The position numbers and the translations under genes were made by a program. This document shows, one piece after another, positions 23,792 to 32,711 of a stretch of DNA of 39,489 nt. Origin of the DNA: a virus. The stretch spans positions 1 through 39,489 of the IMG/VR virus record IMGVR_UViG_3300036781_000382, one strand, 5' to 3'. The notes below the pieces were generated by a model. It made no database searches and was not told where the DNA came from. It worked only from the letters and a program-made list of their open reading frames with translations. The first letter of the stretch is position 1; every line of letters begins with the position of its first letter.

Positions 23792-25947
23792 CCTCCAGCC
23801 TTCCCCCCTTACCACCTGGGGCGACTTTGAACACACCACCGGCACCCTCACCAGGATTGCCGCCGTTGCCGCCTGGGGCGACACTCACCGGTACAGCCCC
23901 ACCAACTACGCCACCAACTACCCCGCCCGGTGCGCACACCCCACCGCCCGCAACTGTGCCGAAGAGCTCAGGCCTGATGGATCAGCTCCACGCGATCGCA
24001 GCTCTACCCGCTCAGTTCGAGAAGGATTACAACGCGGGAAATCTGGGCGTGGGCCAGGTCCCGGCCGAGTTCTTTGCGGGAATCGGCAAGACGCTTCAGA
24101 ACCACATCGGCGGCGCGATCCAGCTTTACCAGAAAGAGCAGTCGACCGAACACGCGCCGCAGGCCTGGGCGATGCAAAAACTCGGTCTGGGAAAAGACGT
24201 ACCGGCCGAGAGAGAGCAGCAAATGCTGAAGGAAGCGGCGGACTGGCTGAAGCAGAACAGCGACACGCACGGATTTTGGGAAGGCGCGGGAGGGGTTGGA
24301 GAAAACATCGGTGAGCTGCTGGGACCGGCCGAGTTGATGAAACTCGCAGAAGCGCCTGCAGCTGCAGCAAAGGGCGCTCAGACAGTCGAAGGCCTCACCT
24401 CCGCGCAAAAGCTGCAGCAGGGCGCGAAGGTCGCAGCTCTCCTGAAGGCTCACCCAGTGGTCGACCGTCTAGTCGGGATCGGGTTGCGCGCACTCAAGAT
24501 GGGCGCAGAGACGGGCACGACGGCCGGCGCACAGACCTTAGTCGATACAGGGGGAGACACGCGCCAGGCAGCCGAGGCCGCAGCGGCCGGCGCAGCCGGT
24601 GGCGGCGTATTGGGAACCGTGGCAGAAACAGTTACCGCAGCTCGCGCAGCAGCTGCAGCCAGGGCAGCTCAGGCAGCCGCCCACGAAGCCGCGCCGGCAG
24701 TGGAAGCGGAACGCACCGCGGCCATGCTCGCGGATCGTCAGGCACGCGCGCAGAGGGGCATCAAGGACGTTGTGAGGGACGCCACAGAGAACGCCCTAAA
24801 CCGGCTGAATGAAGCACGGCGGCCGACGACGCGAGTTGTCCCAGGTGAGACTGTGCCGGCACGAGCTGGGGCGGGCACGATCAGCGAGGATCTAGCGGCA
24901 AAGGGAGCTGCCGGCAAAACCGGATCCACCGCGTCGACAGTGCCCGCAAGTGTTGTCCCGAAAAACCCGATTATCGAAGAGCTGGGATCGCAGGCAGCCA
25001 CGATACCAGGCCGAATCTGGGATGAGGTATCGGGCGCAGCTACCGAACACACGACGCCTCCCAACTTCGCGCCAGTGAACGCGCAAGCGATCGCAGCCGA
25101 CACGAACAGTTTCGGACACGGAGCGGAGAAGATCCGCGAAGCGGCCCAGCCGGTGTACGACACACTGGACCAGGCGACAGGCGGACAGTTTGCAAAGCTG
25201 CAGAAGGCGCGCGCGACGGCCTACAAGGCTAACGACTTCGCCAAAGTGGAGAGCACCGAAAACGCGATTGACGAATTGCTGAGCAAGAAGCCCGACCAGG
25301 TCAACGCACAGGACTACGCGACAGCTCGCAGCGCGTGGAGAGATTCGAAGATCCTGGACCGGCTCCACGCCGTCACCGAAGGCGCATTCAACGGGATCAG
25401 CGAGGAGATGGCCAGCCAGCCAGGGACCGGCGCACGGCTCTTGCGATCAGGAACGAAAGAAGGGGGTTCGCTGCAGACCAGGCTGGGCGCGTTTCTGCGA
25501 AGCGAGAAGAACATCCGCGAAGCGCAAATGGTTATTGGACCCGATGGAGTGGCGAACCTCTACCGAGCATCGCACCTGGTGAGTAACCCGGAGACAGCCA
25601 AGGCGACCAAGGCGATTGCGGAAGAGGTGGCGAAACAGTTTCCTGCGCCGAAGCCCCCAGGGATCGGCCGCAAAGTGGTGGACACGGTGGCTGGAGCTGC
25701 AGGGGGAGCAGCTGCAGCCGGCGCAGCTCACGCCGTGGGGGTTCCGGCGTGGGCGGCGTATCCGGCCGGAGCTGCAGGCGGCGTGGGAGTGGCGGAGGGA
25801 GCGCGGTTTGTCTTGCGTAGAATGTTGACCAGTCCGAAGGTGGGCCAGCTCATGGAGTACGCAGTGCAAAATCGCGTACCCGCAAAGATGGCCGCAGGCC
25901 TGATCTCGGCGCAGATCCAGAGAGAGCAGCAGGGAGGGACGCAGTAG
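23770..25947 (+). CDS. Candidate internal virion (ejection) protein 3
   Basis: 725 aa, starting 22 bp before the previous stop with GGGGG as ribosome site. The Pro-rich head contains LPPLPPGATL twice. Then come helical segments, an Ala-rich stretch (about residues 270-315) and a C-terminal Gly/Ala hydrophobic region (VAGAAGGAAAAGAAHAVGVP, then WAAYPAGAAGGVGV) that could form membrane helices. Probably ejected with DNA. The coding sequence contains one copy of a 50-bp direct repeat (24431-24480). Confidence 0.6.
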   Translation: MGASGAVTSSLPPLPPGATLNTPPAPSPGLPPLPPGATLTGTAPPTTPPTTPPGAHTPPPATVPKSSGLMDQLHAIAALPAQFEKDYNAGNLGVGQVPAEFFAGIGKTLQNHIGGAIQLYQKEQSTEHAPQAWAMQKLGLGKDVPAEREQQMLKEAADWLKQNSDTHGFWEGAGGVGENIGELLGPAELMKLAEAPAAAAKGAQTVEGLTSAQKLQQGAKVAALLKAHPVVDRLVGIGLRALKMGAETGTTAGAQTLVDTGGDTRQAAEAAAAGAAGGGVLGTVAETVTAARAAAAARAAQAAAHEAAPAVEAERTAAMLADRQARAQRGIKDVVRDATENALNRLNEARRPTTRVVPGETVPARAGAGTISEDLAAKGAAGKTGSTASTVPASVVPKNPIIEELGSQAATIPGRIWDEVSGAATEHTTPPNFAPVNAQAIAADTNSFGHGAEKIREAAQPVYDTLDQATGGQFAKLQKARATAYKANDFAKVESTENAIDELLSKKPDQVNAQDYATARSAWRDSKILDRLHAVTEGAFNGISEEMASQPGTGARLLRSGTKEGGSLQTRLGAFLRSEKNIREAQMVIGPDGVANLYRASHLVSNPETAKATKAIAEEVAKQFPAPKPPGIGRKVVDTVAGAAGGAAAAGAAHAVGVPAWAAYPAGAAGGVGVAEGARFVLRRMLTSPKVGQLMEYAVQNRVPAKMAAGLISAQIQREQQGGTQ
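24431..24480 (+). repeat. 50-bp direct repeat, copy A
   Basis: Matches 35143-35192 at 46 of 50 positions by my count: an identical 19-bp left arm (starting TCGCAGCTCTCCTGAAGG), a 10-bp middle with 4 changes and an identical 21-bp right arm (ending CTAGTCGGGATC). It lies inside the third ejection gene but in a different codon phase from copy B, so protein homology cannot explain it. Flanks do not match. Confidence 0.85.
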
Positions 25948-26244
25948 ATGCCTCACGAATGGGTCGAGAAGCCTTCGGTAAGATTTATTCCCCCACAAGG
26001 TGCTATGCAGTTCGAGATAACGCACTTCATCGACGGAAGGCCATGCGAGCACCCGTACAGCCTATGGGTGGAAGCTGGAAAATGCAGTGTAAGGCCGGAT
26101 CGTCCGTGCAGCTGCACCGAAGGGTGGAGAGTAATTTTAGAGTCACTCACCCCCCGCAACCAGGACCGCTGTATTGCAGTCATGCGGCAAAAAAGGTGTA
26201 CTTCCGTCTCAGTTTGCGTGCACCAAGGGAGGATCATCGAGTAA
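25948..26244 (+). CDS. Cys-rich small protein
   Basis: 98 aa, ATG directly after the TAG of the gene before. Eight Cys residues are spread over residues 33-90, including C-S-C and a final V-C-V-H, with short beta segments (MQFEITHFIDGRPCEHPYSL). Not recognised. It could be a metal-binding or disulphide-bonded fold. It joins the next gene by TAATG. Confidence 0.5.
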   Translation: MPHEWVEKPSVRFIPPQGAMQFEITHFIDGRPCEHPYSLWVEAGKCSVRPDRPCSCTEGWRVILESLTPRNQDRCIAVMRQKRCTSVSVCVHQGRIIE

Positions 26245-27317
26245 TGAGCCGCCGACCAAAGAGCCCCGCTATCCACATCGCACGACGCCACCAGAGCGCA
26301 CCGACAGCCCATCCCGCTGAGAAAGCGATTCTCAGTGCGGCCACTGAGATTGACGAAGGCCGATACGTCGAGGACCGGCGCGGATCGGACGAACGCGCGT
26401 TAGACGGCCTGGGCCTAGCGTTAGGCATGGGAACCGATGGGGTTGCAGTCGGAGACGCGCCCAGCTTCGAGGACTGGCACCGCCAAGAGAAAGCCACCCG
26501 GCAGCTGAACGAGCTGGGAAGGCACCCCCGCGTCCAGGAAGCAATGGAGCGAATGCAGCACGAGCTCGAAGACGCCAAGACTCCCGAGGAAGAAGTTGAG
26601 ATGCGATGGCGACTCCACGAGATCCTTGCGGCCGAACAGGAACGCAACAAGTGGACAGGGCAGGAGAGATGGCAGGGGCGCGAGAACGAAGAGATGCGCC
26701 GCGGCGAAGTCCTGAGCCCCTGGCAATTCCACGAACGACTATGCAAGGCAGGGATCGGCCGCAGCGACCGGGTTCTGCTGAAGGACGATCGAATCATCAA
26801 AGTGTCCGCTAACGGGAAAAGCGGATTGCTCGCCCTGGTAGTGCGTAATCCGGCATGGAACAGTCAGACGGCCATCCAGCACGACTACGCCCAGGTGAAG
26901 GCGCGGGAGATGAAAGACTCGGCCGAAGCCGAACTGATGAAAGCCAAGAAGCTGCGCAAGGCCAAGTACAACGCAGAAGCGGACAAGAGTTTTCATCTGG
27001 CCGGCGATATGATCCAGACCGCGACGGAGATGCTTCTAGAGCGCGAGGCCTACGAGGTTGAGAATCCGCAGTTCCTCCGAGTCGGGACGCTGCAGGCCCC
27101 ACTGGGAACCGAATGGATGATCATGAATTTCGATGAATGGGGCGTACCCACCAGCGCAAAGTACGTAGGGTGGAGGACGGCGCTGCTAACCATGATTCGC
27201 GCGCGAGCGATTACCGAAGAGGAGGCGCATCGAGCCTTCCCGCTCACGAGCGGCCCAGCTGCAGACTGGTATCTGCAGCAGCTCTACATGCGACGCAACG
27301 GAGAGCTGGTGAACTGA
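26244..27317 (+). CDS. Unknown helical protein
   Basis: 357 aa from the ATG at 26244; GGGAGG lies 11 bp upstream and the start overlaps the previous stop. A reading from 25959 passes through the preceding gene and is rejected. The N-terminus is basic (SRRPKSPAIHIARRHQSAPT), the middle is a Glu/Arg-rich helix (about residues 80-150), and residues 210-260 form another charged helix (AQVKAREMKDSAEAELMKAK). No enzyme motif is seen. Probably virion-related by position, with low certainty. Confidence 0.6.
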   Translation: MSRRPKSPAIHIARRHQSAPTAHPAEKAILSAATEIDEGRYVEDRRGSDERALDGLGLALGMGTDGVAVGDAPSFEDWHRQEKATRQLNELGRHPRVQEAMERMQHELEDAKTPEEEVEMRWRLHEILAAEQERNKWTGQERWQGRENEEMRRGEVLSPWQFHERLCKAGIGRSDRVLLKDDRIIKVSANGKSGLLALVVRNPAWNSQTAIQHDYAQVKAREMKDSAEAELMKAKKLRKAKYNAEADKSFHLAGDMIQTATEMLLEREAYEVENPQFLRVGTLQAPLGTEWMIMNFDEWGVPTSAKYVGWRTALLTMIRARAITEEEAHRAFPLTSGPAADWYLQQLYMRRNGELVN

Positions 27318-27532
27318 TGAACGAAACCGAAGAGCGCAACCGGCAGCGAAGCGAGATGTGGCGTAAACAGGTTCTTCCGAAGTTTGTAGAGGCGGGACTG
27401 GGAGATGCCCAGACGGACGCCGCTAAGAAAATGTTTTATGCAGGGTTTGAGGCTGGATGGGACAGCCATCGCGCGGCGCTGATGAAGGAATTCATCCAGG
27501 AAAACCAGAAACAGAAGGTGAACCTAGCATGA
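27317..27532 (+). CDS. Small helical protein
   Basis: 71 aa with a TGATG overlap to the gene before. Charged and helical throughout (EERNRQRSEMWRKQVLPKFV, MFYAGFEAGWDSHRAALMKE). Not recognised. Coupled on both sides, so likely real. Confidence 0.55.
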   Translation: MNETEERNRQRSEMWRKQVLPKFVEAGLGDAQTDAAKKMFYAGFEAGWDSHRAALMKEFIQENQKQKVNLA

Positions 27533-27789
27533 AGAGAACCGCGAGTGCAGCCAAGGTAAAACGGAGCGGGATCCGCGCGGTCGACCAGGGCACCGTCTAT
27601 GACGTGACAGGCAAGATGCGGTGGCTTACGCGCGAGATCGAAAGCGGCAAGCAGGGACACATCACCGACGTGCTTATCGTAACGCGGGCGAGCAACGGCC
27701 AGATTGGGAGTTTTGCCTTTGGAACCTCCCACCGCGAAAGAGCGCACCACATGATCACCACGGTCAAAAACAGGCTGGAGCCGGCATGA
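27529..27789 (+). CDS. Small basic protein
   Basis: 86 aa from the ATG at 27529 (ATGA overlap). An N-terminal Lys/Arg stretch, then ITDVLIVTRASNGQIGSFAF and a helix (ERAHHMITTVKNRL), giving an alpha/beta look. No family is recognised. Its last codons overlap the lysin candidate by ATGA. Confidence 0.55.
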   Translation: MKRTASAAKVKRSGIRAVDQGTVYDVTGKMRWLTREIESGKQGHITDVLIVTRASNGQIGSFAFGTSHRERAHHMITTVKNRLEPA

Positions 27790-28241
27790 CCCAGAAAGAC
27801 GTTGACCGCGTTCTACTGGTGCGCTACGCCGTGCAGGAAGCAGGACAGCGCGGCAGTCTCGAACAGATGATGGCAATTTGTTACTGTCTGCGGAACCGGG
27901 TGCGCGCCGGCTGGGGAGATTGGATCGCCATAATCCAGAGCGCGACGGACCACGGCGCACACACACCGGAAGACGATGCCCGTCTGGACCCGAACAATCG
28001 AGCCTACCAGCGACTGCTGCGCGACGTGGATGACATTTATTTTGGCCACGGGTCGACGAAGAGTTTAGACGACGGCCCAGGCGGAGACCTGGAGGACAGC
28101 CTGTGCGAGAAAAACCACGAGTGTCTTTATTGGGCGTTCCTCGATCGTCCGATGTTGCCCCAGTTTGCGGCCACGATCGTGCGCGACCCGGAGAACCACG
28201 CGAACCGGGCAACGATGGGGCTTATGATGTTCTACGAGTAA
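27786..28241 (+). CDS. SleB-like cell-wall hydrolase candidate
   Basis: 151 aa. Residues 9-41 (VLLVRYAVQEAGQRGSLEQM then MAICYCLRNRVRAGW) resemble the start of the SleB/CwlJ hydrolase_2 domain (PF07486), where the Glu of 'EA' (here E18) is the proposed catalytic acid and LRNRV follows. The remaining part is shorter and less typical than SleB. It may be the endolysin, since no other lysin is visible. No signal peptide or membrane segment is present, so release would need a holin. Confidence 0.5.
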   Translation: MTQKDVDRVLLVRYAVQEAGQRGSLEQMMAICYCLRNRVRAGWGDWIAIIQSATDHGAHTPEDDARLDPNNRAYQRLLRDVDDIYFGHGSTKSLDDGPGGDLEDSLCEKNHECLYWAFLDRPMLPQFAATIVRDPENHANRATMGLMMFYE

Positions 28242-28291
28242 GCCCAGACAATCCCACGCGGTTCTAGCTGACCGAAAGGCCACAACGCAAA

Positions 28292-29329
28292 ATGGCAGTG
28301 ACACCGCAAATCACGCTGAATGCGAAGCTGCAGGATCTCAGTGGTGACTCGGCCGGATCCACGGCGAACCCGGCAATTCTTCGGATCGCACTCGCGGGCT
28401 TCGGACTGACGTTGCCGTGCATACCCGGCACCTCGAACGTCGCACAGCCAGGCCCAGAAGACTACCTGGACAGCGGGACCGGAGCCCAAGCAAAACTATG
28501 GGGCAACGACGTAATATTTCCGGCCGGCACCTACTACGCCATCACGCTACTGGACGGGGACGGCAACGTCCTGCAGACCGGGCGCTACCGATTCACCGGA
28601 ACACAAACACTCGACCTCAGCGAAGCACCGCAGCTCGTAGATGGAGCGAACGCGCTAATCGGAGCTGTGCCGAACGGCGCATATCCTGGAAACACCTACA
28701 CGGTTCCCCTGCCGGCATACGGTGGCACGGTGCCCTCGGCGCTCTACTACAACGGAGGCCTGCAGGACCTCGAGGAATTCACTCTCGCCGGCGAGACACT
28801 TTTTTTGAACTTTGAAACCTTCCCAGGTGACAAGCTTTTTCTGAGTTACGGAGCCGTGAGCCCAGCCGGCCTGCCGATGCAGGCCTACGTCGCGATTGCA
28901 AACGGAGTCTACCCAGGCACCGTCTACACCCTTCCCACTCCACCCCCCAATGCTCAGCTAATCGGAATCTTTCTGAACGGAGGATTCCAGCCACCCTACG
29001 ACGCTACCCACGCGCCAACCGGATACACCATCGCAGACCAGCAGGTCCTGACGATGGGGTTCGAGACAGCGGACGGCGACCAGATCCAGGCGCTGTACAT
29101 GGTGACACCGTTCACCGTTGCAGGAGGGTTCTGCGCCGGCGCGACACCTGGAACCTCGTTCACACTGCCCACGATGCCCACAGCAGCGGCCCAGGGCCAG
29201 CTTATCGGCCTCTACACCGTATTCAACAGCTTTCTGCGGCCGGGGATTGACTACACTTTCACCGGAACGGCAGTCACCATAAAATTCACTATCGAAGCGG
29301 GAGATGCTGTCTATGCGTATTACATCTAG
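28292..29329 (+). CDS. Tail fibre/spike protein with three repeats
   Basis: 345 aa. The N-terminal 118 residues (DVIFPAGTYYAITLLDGDGN, VLQTGRYRFTGTQTLDL) resemble the virion-anchor domain of many tail fibres. Three repeats of about 70 residues follow (near 121-190, 197-270, 273-345), each with a PG-x-x-YT(L/V)P turn, a hydrophobic LIGxF-like strand and a final GDxL/I-x-x-Y. Probably a trimeric fibre binding the cell surface. The ATG has only a distant GAAAGG. The next fibre gene starts inside its end. Confidence 0.65.
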   Translation: MAVTPQITLNAKLQDLSGDSAGSTANPAILRIALAGFGLTLPCIPGTSNVAQPGPEDYLDSGTGAQAKLWGNDVIFPAGTYYAITLLDGDGNVLQTGRYRFTGTQTLDLSEAPQLVDGANALIGAVPNGAYPGNTYTVPLPAYGGTVPSALYYNGGLQDLEEFTLAGETLFLNFETFPGDKLFLSYGAVSPAGLPMQAYVAIANGVYPGTVYTLPTPPPNAQLIGIFLNGGFQPPYDATHAPTGYTIADQQVLTMGFETADGDQIQALYMVTPFTVAGGFCAGATPGTSFTLPTMPTAAAQGQLIGLYTVFNSFLRPGIDYTFTGTAVTIKFTIEAGDAVYAYYI

Positions 29330-32231
29330 GATCACTCGTTGCCTCGTGATTGCTGCAGCTCTCGCCACCGCCGCGGCCTCGCCGGCGCAGAACAAGTACA
29401 ACGCTTATACCCAGATCAACTGGGTTCCACTTAGTGGCAGCGGTGCACCGACTTTGCCCTGCAATTCGACTTACTACGGCATGCAATACGTCGACATCAC
29501 CAATCAACAGGTCTACGCCTGCGCTTCCGGGGGATGGTTCAAGAGTACGCAATCCTCACCAATCATCTTTGTAGGCGCGTGGAGCTCCACGGTGACCTAT
29601 TCGATGAATCAGGCCGTGGGCTACAACGGAAACACCTACGTTAGCCTGCAGAACAATAACCTGAATCAGAATCCAGCGACCCAGACGAACTACTGGATGC
29701 TTCTTATTGGACCAGGCGGAGGGGTCCAGACATTCAACGGCCGAACCGGGAACGTGACCCTGCAGACCGGCGACGTTAATGCAGTGGGCACCATCTCCAA
29801 TTCGACCACCGGCAACGCAGCCACGGCCACGGCACTGGCCACAACGCCCACTCCCTGCAGCGGCAGCCAGCTCGCCGGCGGCGTCGATGCGCACGGAAAT
29901 TCCATCAACTGCGCCACAGCTGGACCATCTGCCCTCACTCTCACCGGCGATGTAACCGGAACTGGAACCGGCACGGTGGCCACCAGCGTGGTCAAAGTCA
30001 ACGGCGCGGCGGTGCCGGCATCCAAGCCCGCGCTGGGATCCAACTCCCTGGGACAGCTCATCGACGGAACCGCAGGGATCTCGACTGCGCTGAACACAGG
30101 TCCGGGACTATTCATCGGCGGCGACTCTATCGCTTGCGGAAGCTTCCTCACGACGACAGCGCAAAGCGCTTGGTCATTCAACCTGCGAACGATCGTCGGC
30201 GGAGTCTGGAGTCTGAATTGCCGGCCTGGAGACCAGCTGATTGACACGACCTCCGTCTACATGAATCCCGCGATCGCGCCCACCGCAGACGGACACTCGC
30301 CCCTGGTGGTGATCGAGCCAAGCACGAACGACGTTACGAACTACGGAGCGAGCACGGACCTGGAGAACTCGTTTCAAGGCATGTACGCAGCAGCCGTCTA
30401 CCTGTCCGGCATTCCGATTTCACTCCAGCTCTACCCGGCCACTTCGCTAACCGGATGGACCCCCACCGGGACCTGGGCAGCGGACGCCACACAGCAGAAC
30501 ATCTTCCCGGACTACGTTTCAACCACCAACGGCAATACATTGGCCTACGCCGCCACGTGCGCCGCTTCATGCGTTGGAGTCCTGGAGTTTCCAGTGTGGA
30601 ACGCAAACGGAGGAACCTTCACGGTTTCGCTCAACGGGACGCCGATTGCCAATCCCTATGGAGGGGGAACGACCTTCTACAACGCCGGATTCAACGGAGC
30701 CACAATCACAGCAGGATCCAGCACCGCGTCGACTTTCAGCAGGTCAGCTGTGCGAGTCCCGATGAGCGCCGGCTCGAACACGATTACAGTCACCGTCACG
30801 TCGTCCACGTCCGGCAGTAACAAGGTGGGAGTGAGCTGGTTTGGAATCGTCCCGATCGCAAGTATTCAGAACCCACCGGTAGAGGCCATGAGCACGCTGC
30901 ACCGGGACGACGGCCTGGATACGCTCAGCGGCATCTACACAGGCCTGATTTCGAGTGTGATCACGCAGGCCGCGACAGACGGGCTGAACGCCTACTATGC
31001 CAACACCCGCGATGCGATGCTGAACACCAACGTGGCCGTGAAGTTCTATACGCCCGCTGCAGGGACCACCTTCGTTCCAACAGGATGGGTTTCGGATCAG
31101 GGTGTGAGCTACGCGGTGACGAGCACGCCGCTGGTGCTGGTGGGCAGCTCGCCGGCACAAGGACAGTACGCGGAGAGCGCTGGAACCTACACGTTCAACG
31201 TTGCTGACTCAGCCACCCCGCTGAATGTGTCTTACACGATCAACTGTGGAGCCAACCAGACCGCCATGTTTGCTAACTGCTACGCCAACTCTCTGCACCC
31301 GAACAACTACGGAGACGCGGTGATGGCAGCGGTGGCAGCCTCTTCGATTCCACAACGCTACGTGACGGGGAACAATGTTCCGCAATCGAACTACCCATAT
31401 CGCAACTACGTTTCAAACGGCGTGGCACCTAACCAGATGATGAGCCCGAACGCCGGAGGAATCCCAGAAGCTGCGACTCCGACCAACGGCCTGTTCGTGC
31501 CCGGGATCAATTTCCTGTGCAACGTGAACCAGTGCTATTTCGAGACTGTAACCGGAAACGGACTGGAAACCTACCTCCCAAATATCGGCGGCGGTGTCGT
31601 GTGGTCTCTGGCCGTCTACACCTCTTCGGGGGGCCAGCCTACGCCAAATACGCCAACCCAGCTGATGGACACCCTAACGGGGAATGGAGTGAGAACCTGG
31701 AACAACGTCAACTCGATTGTCAATAGCGTAAACAATGTCACCTTCAATTCCCAATTCGGCAACACGAGGCCTAGCTTTGGGGGTGCCTACATGCAGGTGA
31801 ACGATTATTCGTACTTCTATCCTGGTATCCCCACCGTGGGACTGGCCAACCTGGATGCAAATGGCGAAACGGGACTGCGGTTCTACGGCCAAGGCACATC
31901 GGCGCTGCAGATCGAAATGGGACTCGCCAACGCGACCAACGATTCGGGAGACGGGGCCTGCGCACTGCAGAACGTCTGGTACCTGTCGGACTTCACATCG
32001 GGATCCTGCGCGATCCGAGCGCAGATGGCAGCTAACGGAGTCTTTCAACTTAACGTGGCTGCGCGAGTGCCCAGCTCTACAGTCGCAGCTCTGCCCTCGG
32101 CCACAACATTGGGCGCCGGGGCGATTGTGCTGGTGACGGACGCAAACTCGTTCACCGGGGGCACCTGCACCGGAGGCGGCACGGATTTAATTTTCGCAGT
32201 TAGCGACGGAAGCGCATGGGTGTGCCAATGA
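29313..32231 (+). CDS. Tail fibre with signal peptide, CBM-like and SGNH hydrolase domains
   Basis: 972 aa from ATG 29313 (GGAG 9 bp upstream). Residues 1-26 look like a Sec signal peptide (CLVIAAALATAAASPAQ, cleavage after PAQ). A W-x-x-x-V-x-Y carbohydrate-binding pattern follows near 90-130 (AVGYNGNTYVSLQNN), then the fibre motif FNGRTGNVTLQTGDV. An SGNH/GDSL esterase domain has block I GGDSIACGS (Ser272), block III EPSTNDV (Asn339-Asp340) and block V SLHPNNYGD (His662). A beta-sandwich of roughly 130 residues is inserted between blocks III and V. It would deacylate surface or capsule glycans. The C-terminal 290 residues are beta-rich and unassigned. Confidence 0.75.
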   Translation: MRITSRITRCLVIAAALATAAASPAQNKYNAYTQINWVPLSGSGAPTLPCNSTYYGMQYVDITNQQVYACASGGWFKSTQSSPIIFVGAWSSTVTYSMNQAVGYNGNTYVSLQNNNLNQNPATQTNYWMLLIGPGGGVQTFNGRTGNVTLQTGDVNAVGTISNSTTGNAATATALATTPTPCSGSQLAGGVDAHGNSINCATAGPSALTLTGDVTGTGTGTVATSVVKVNGAAVPASKPALGSNSLGQLIDGTAGISTALNTGPGLFIGGDSIACGSFLTTTAQSAWSFNLRTIVGGVWSLNCRPGDQLIDTTSVYMNPAIAPTADGHSPLVVIEPSTNDVTNYGASTDLENSFQGMYAAAVYLSGIPISLQLYPATSLTGWTPTGTWAADATQQNIFPDYVSTTNGNTLAYAATCAASCVGVLEFPVWNANGGTFTVSLNGTPIANPYGGGTTFYNAGFNGATITAGSSTASTFSRSAVRVPMSAGSNTITVTVTSSTSGSNKVGVSWFGIVPIASIQNPPVEAMSTLHRDDGLDTLSGIYTGLISSVITQAATDGLNAYYANTRDAMLNTNVAVKFYTPAAGTTFVPTGWVSDQGVSYAVTSTPLVLVGSSPAQGQYAESAGTYTFNVADSATPLNVSYTINCGANQTAMFANCYANSLHPNNYGDAVMAAVAASSIPQRYVTGNNVPQSNYPYRNYVSNGVAPNQMMSPNAGGIPEAATPTNGLFVPGINFLCNVNQCYFETVTGNGLETYLPNIGGGVVWSLAVYTSSGGQPTPNTPTQLMDTLTGNGVRTWNNVNSIVNSVNNVTFNSQFGNTRPSFGGAYMQVNDYSYFYPGIPTVGLANLDANGETGLRFYGQGTSALQIEMGLANATNDSGDGACALQNVWYLSDFTSGSCAIRAQMAANGVFQLNVAARVPSSTVAALPSATTLGAGAIVLVTDANSFTGGTCTGGGTDLIFAVSDGSAWVCQ

Positions 32232-32653
32232 TCGCATTATCGAAATGTCTGCCAATGGTGTTTGCAGTTTGCCTGCTCGAGATTCCGGCGTTAGGCCAGA
32301 CCGCACCGCCGCCACCGGCCCGAGCCGTCCAGGCCGGCCGGCCGGCGATCGACTTTACCCAGACCATCCTAGGAATCGACGGGAAGGCCATCCTGGAGCT
32401 GCCGAGCGGTGGACCACCCTTGACCCTAAGCGAAGTCGCGGTGACGGCCCTGGTGACCATGACGGCCGACGATCAGCGAATGCCTGGGATTGAGAAGTTC
32501 AAGCTGGATGTACTAGCGCGGAAGGTCTACAACAACAAGTCCGCAGAGCTCTCGGCCGAGGAAATCGCCACCATCAAGGACCGGATCGGAAAGGTCTGCA
32601 GCCCGCCCATAGTGGGCGCGGCGTGGCGTCTACTGGACCCCGCGCAGAAGTAA
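32216..32653 (+). CDS. Secreted small protein after the fibre
   Basis: 145 aa, overlapping the fibre stop by 16 bp; ATG 32228 (ATGA overlap) is an alternative start. A signal peptide is clear (KCLPMVFAVCLLEIPALGQT), cleaved near residue 27. The mature part has LGIDGKAILELPSGGPPLTL, a helix, ELSAEEIATIKDRIGKV and a final VGAAWRLLDP. The pattern from LTLSEVAV to the end resembles small phage proteins I have seen without signal peptides. Together with the fibre it makes a pair of exported products. Confidence 0.6.
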   Translation: MGVPMIALSKCLPMVFAVCLLEIPALGQTAPPPPARAVQAGRPAIDFTQTILGIDGKAILELPSGGPPLTLSEVAVTALVTMTADDQRMPGIEKFKLDVLARKVYNNKSAELSAEEIATIKDRIGKVCSPPIVGAAWRLLDPAQK

Positions 32654-32675
32654 ACGCCGGCAGAAGGTTTTCAAA

Positions 32676-32705
32676 TTGACATTGCCCACACTCTGCCCAT
32701 AGTGT
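32676..32705 (+). promoter_or_regulatory. Promoter of the rightward early operon
   Basis: TTGACA (32676-32681), an 18-bp spacer, TAGTGT (32700-32705), then 6 bp (AGAGGC) to the ATG at 32712. The transcript would start at or next to the ATG. The spacer holds a direct repeat TGCCCAC/TGCCCAT 11 bp apart, a possible operator. The same design precedes the leftward gene at 4202. Confidence 0.55.
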
Positions 32706-32711
32706 AGAGGC

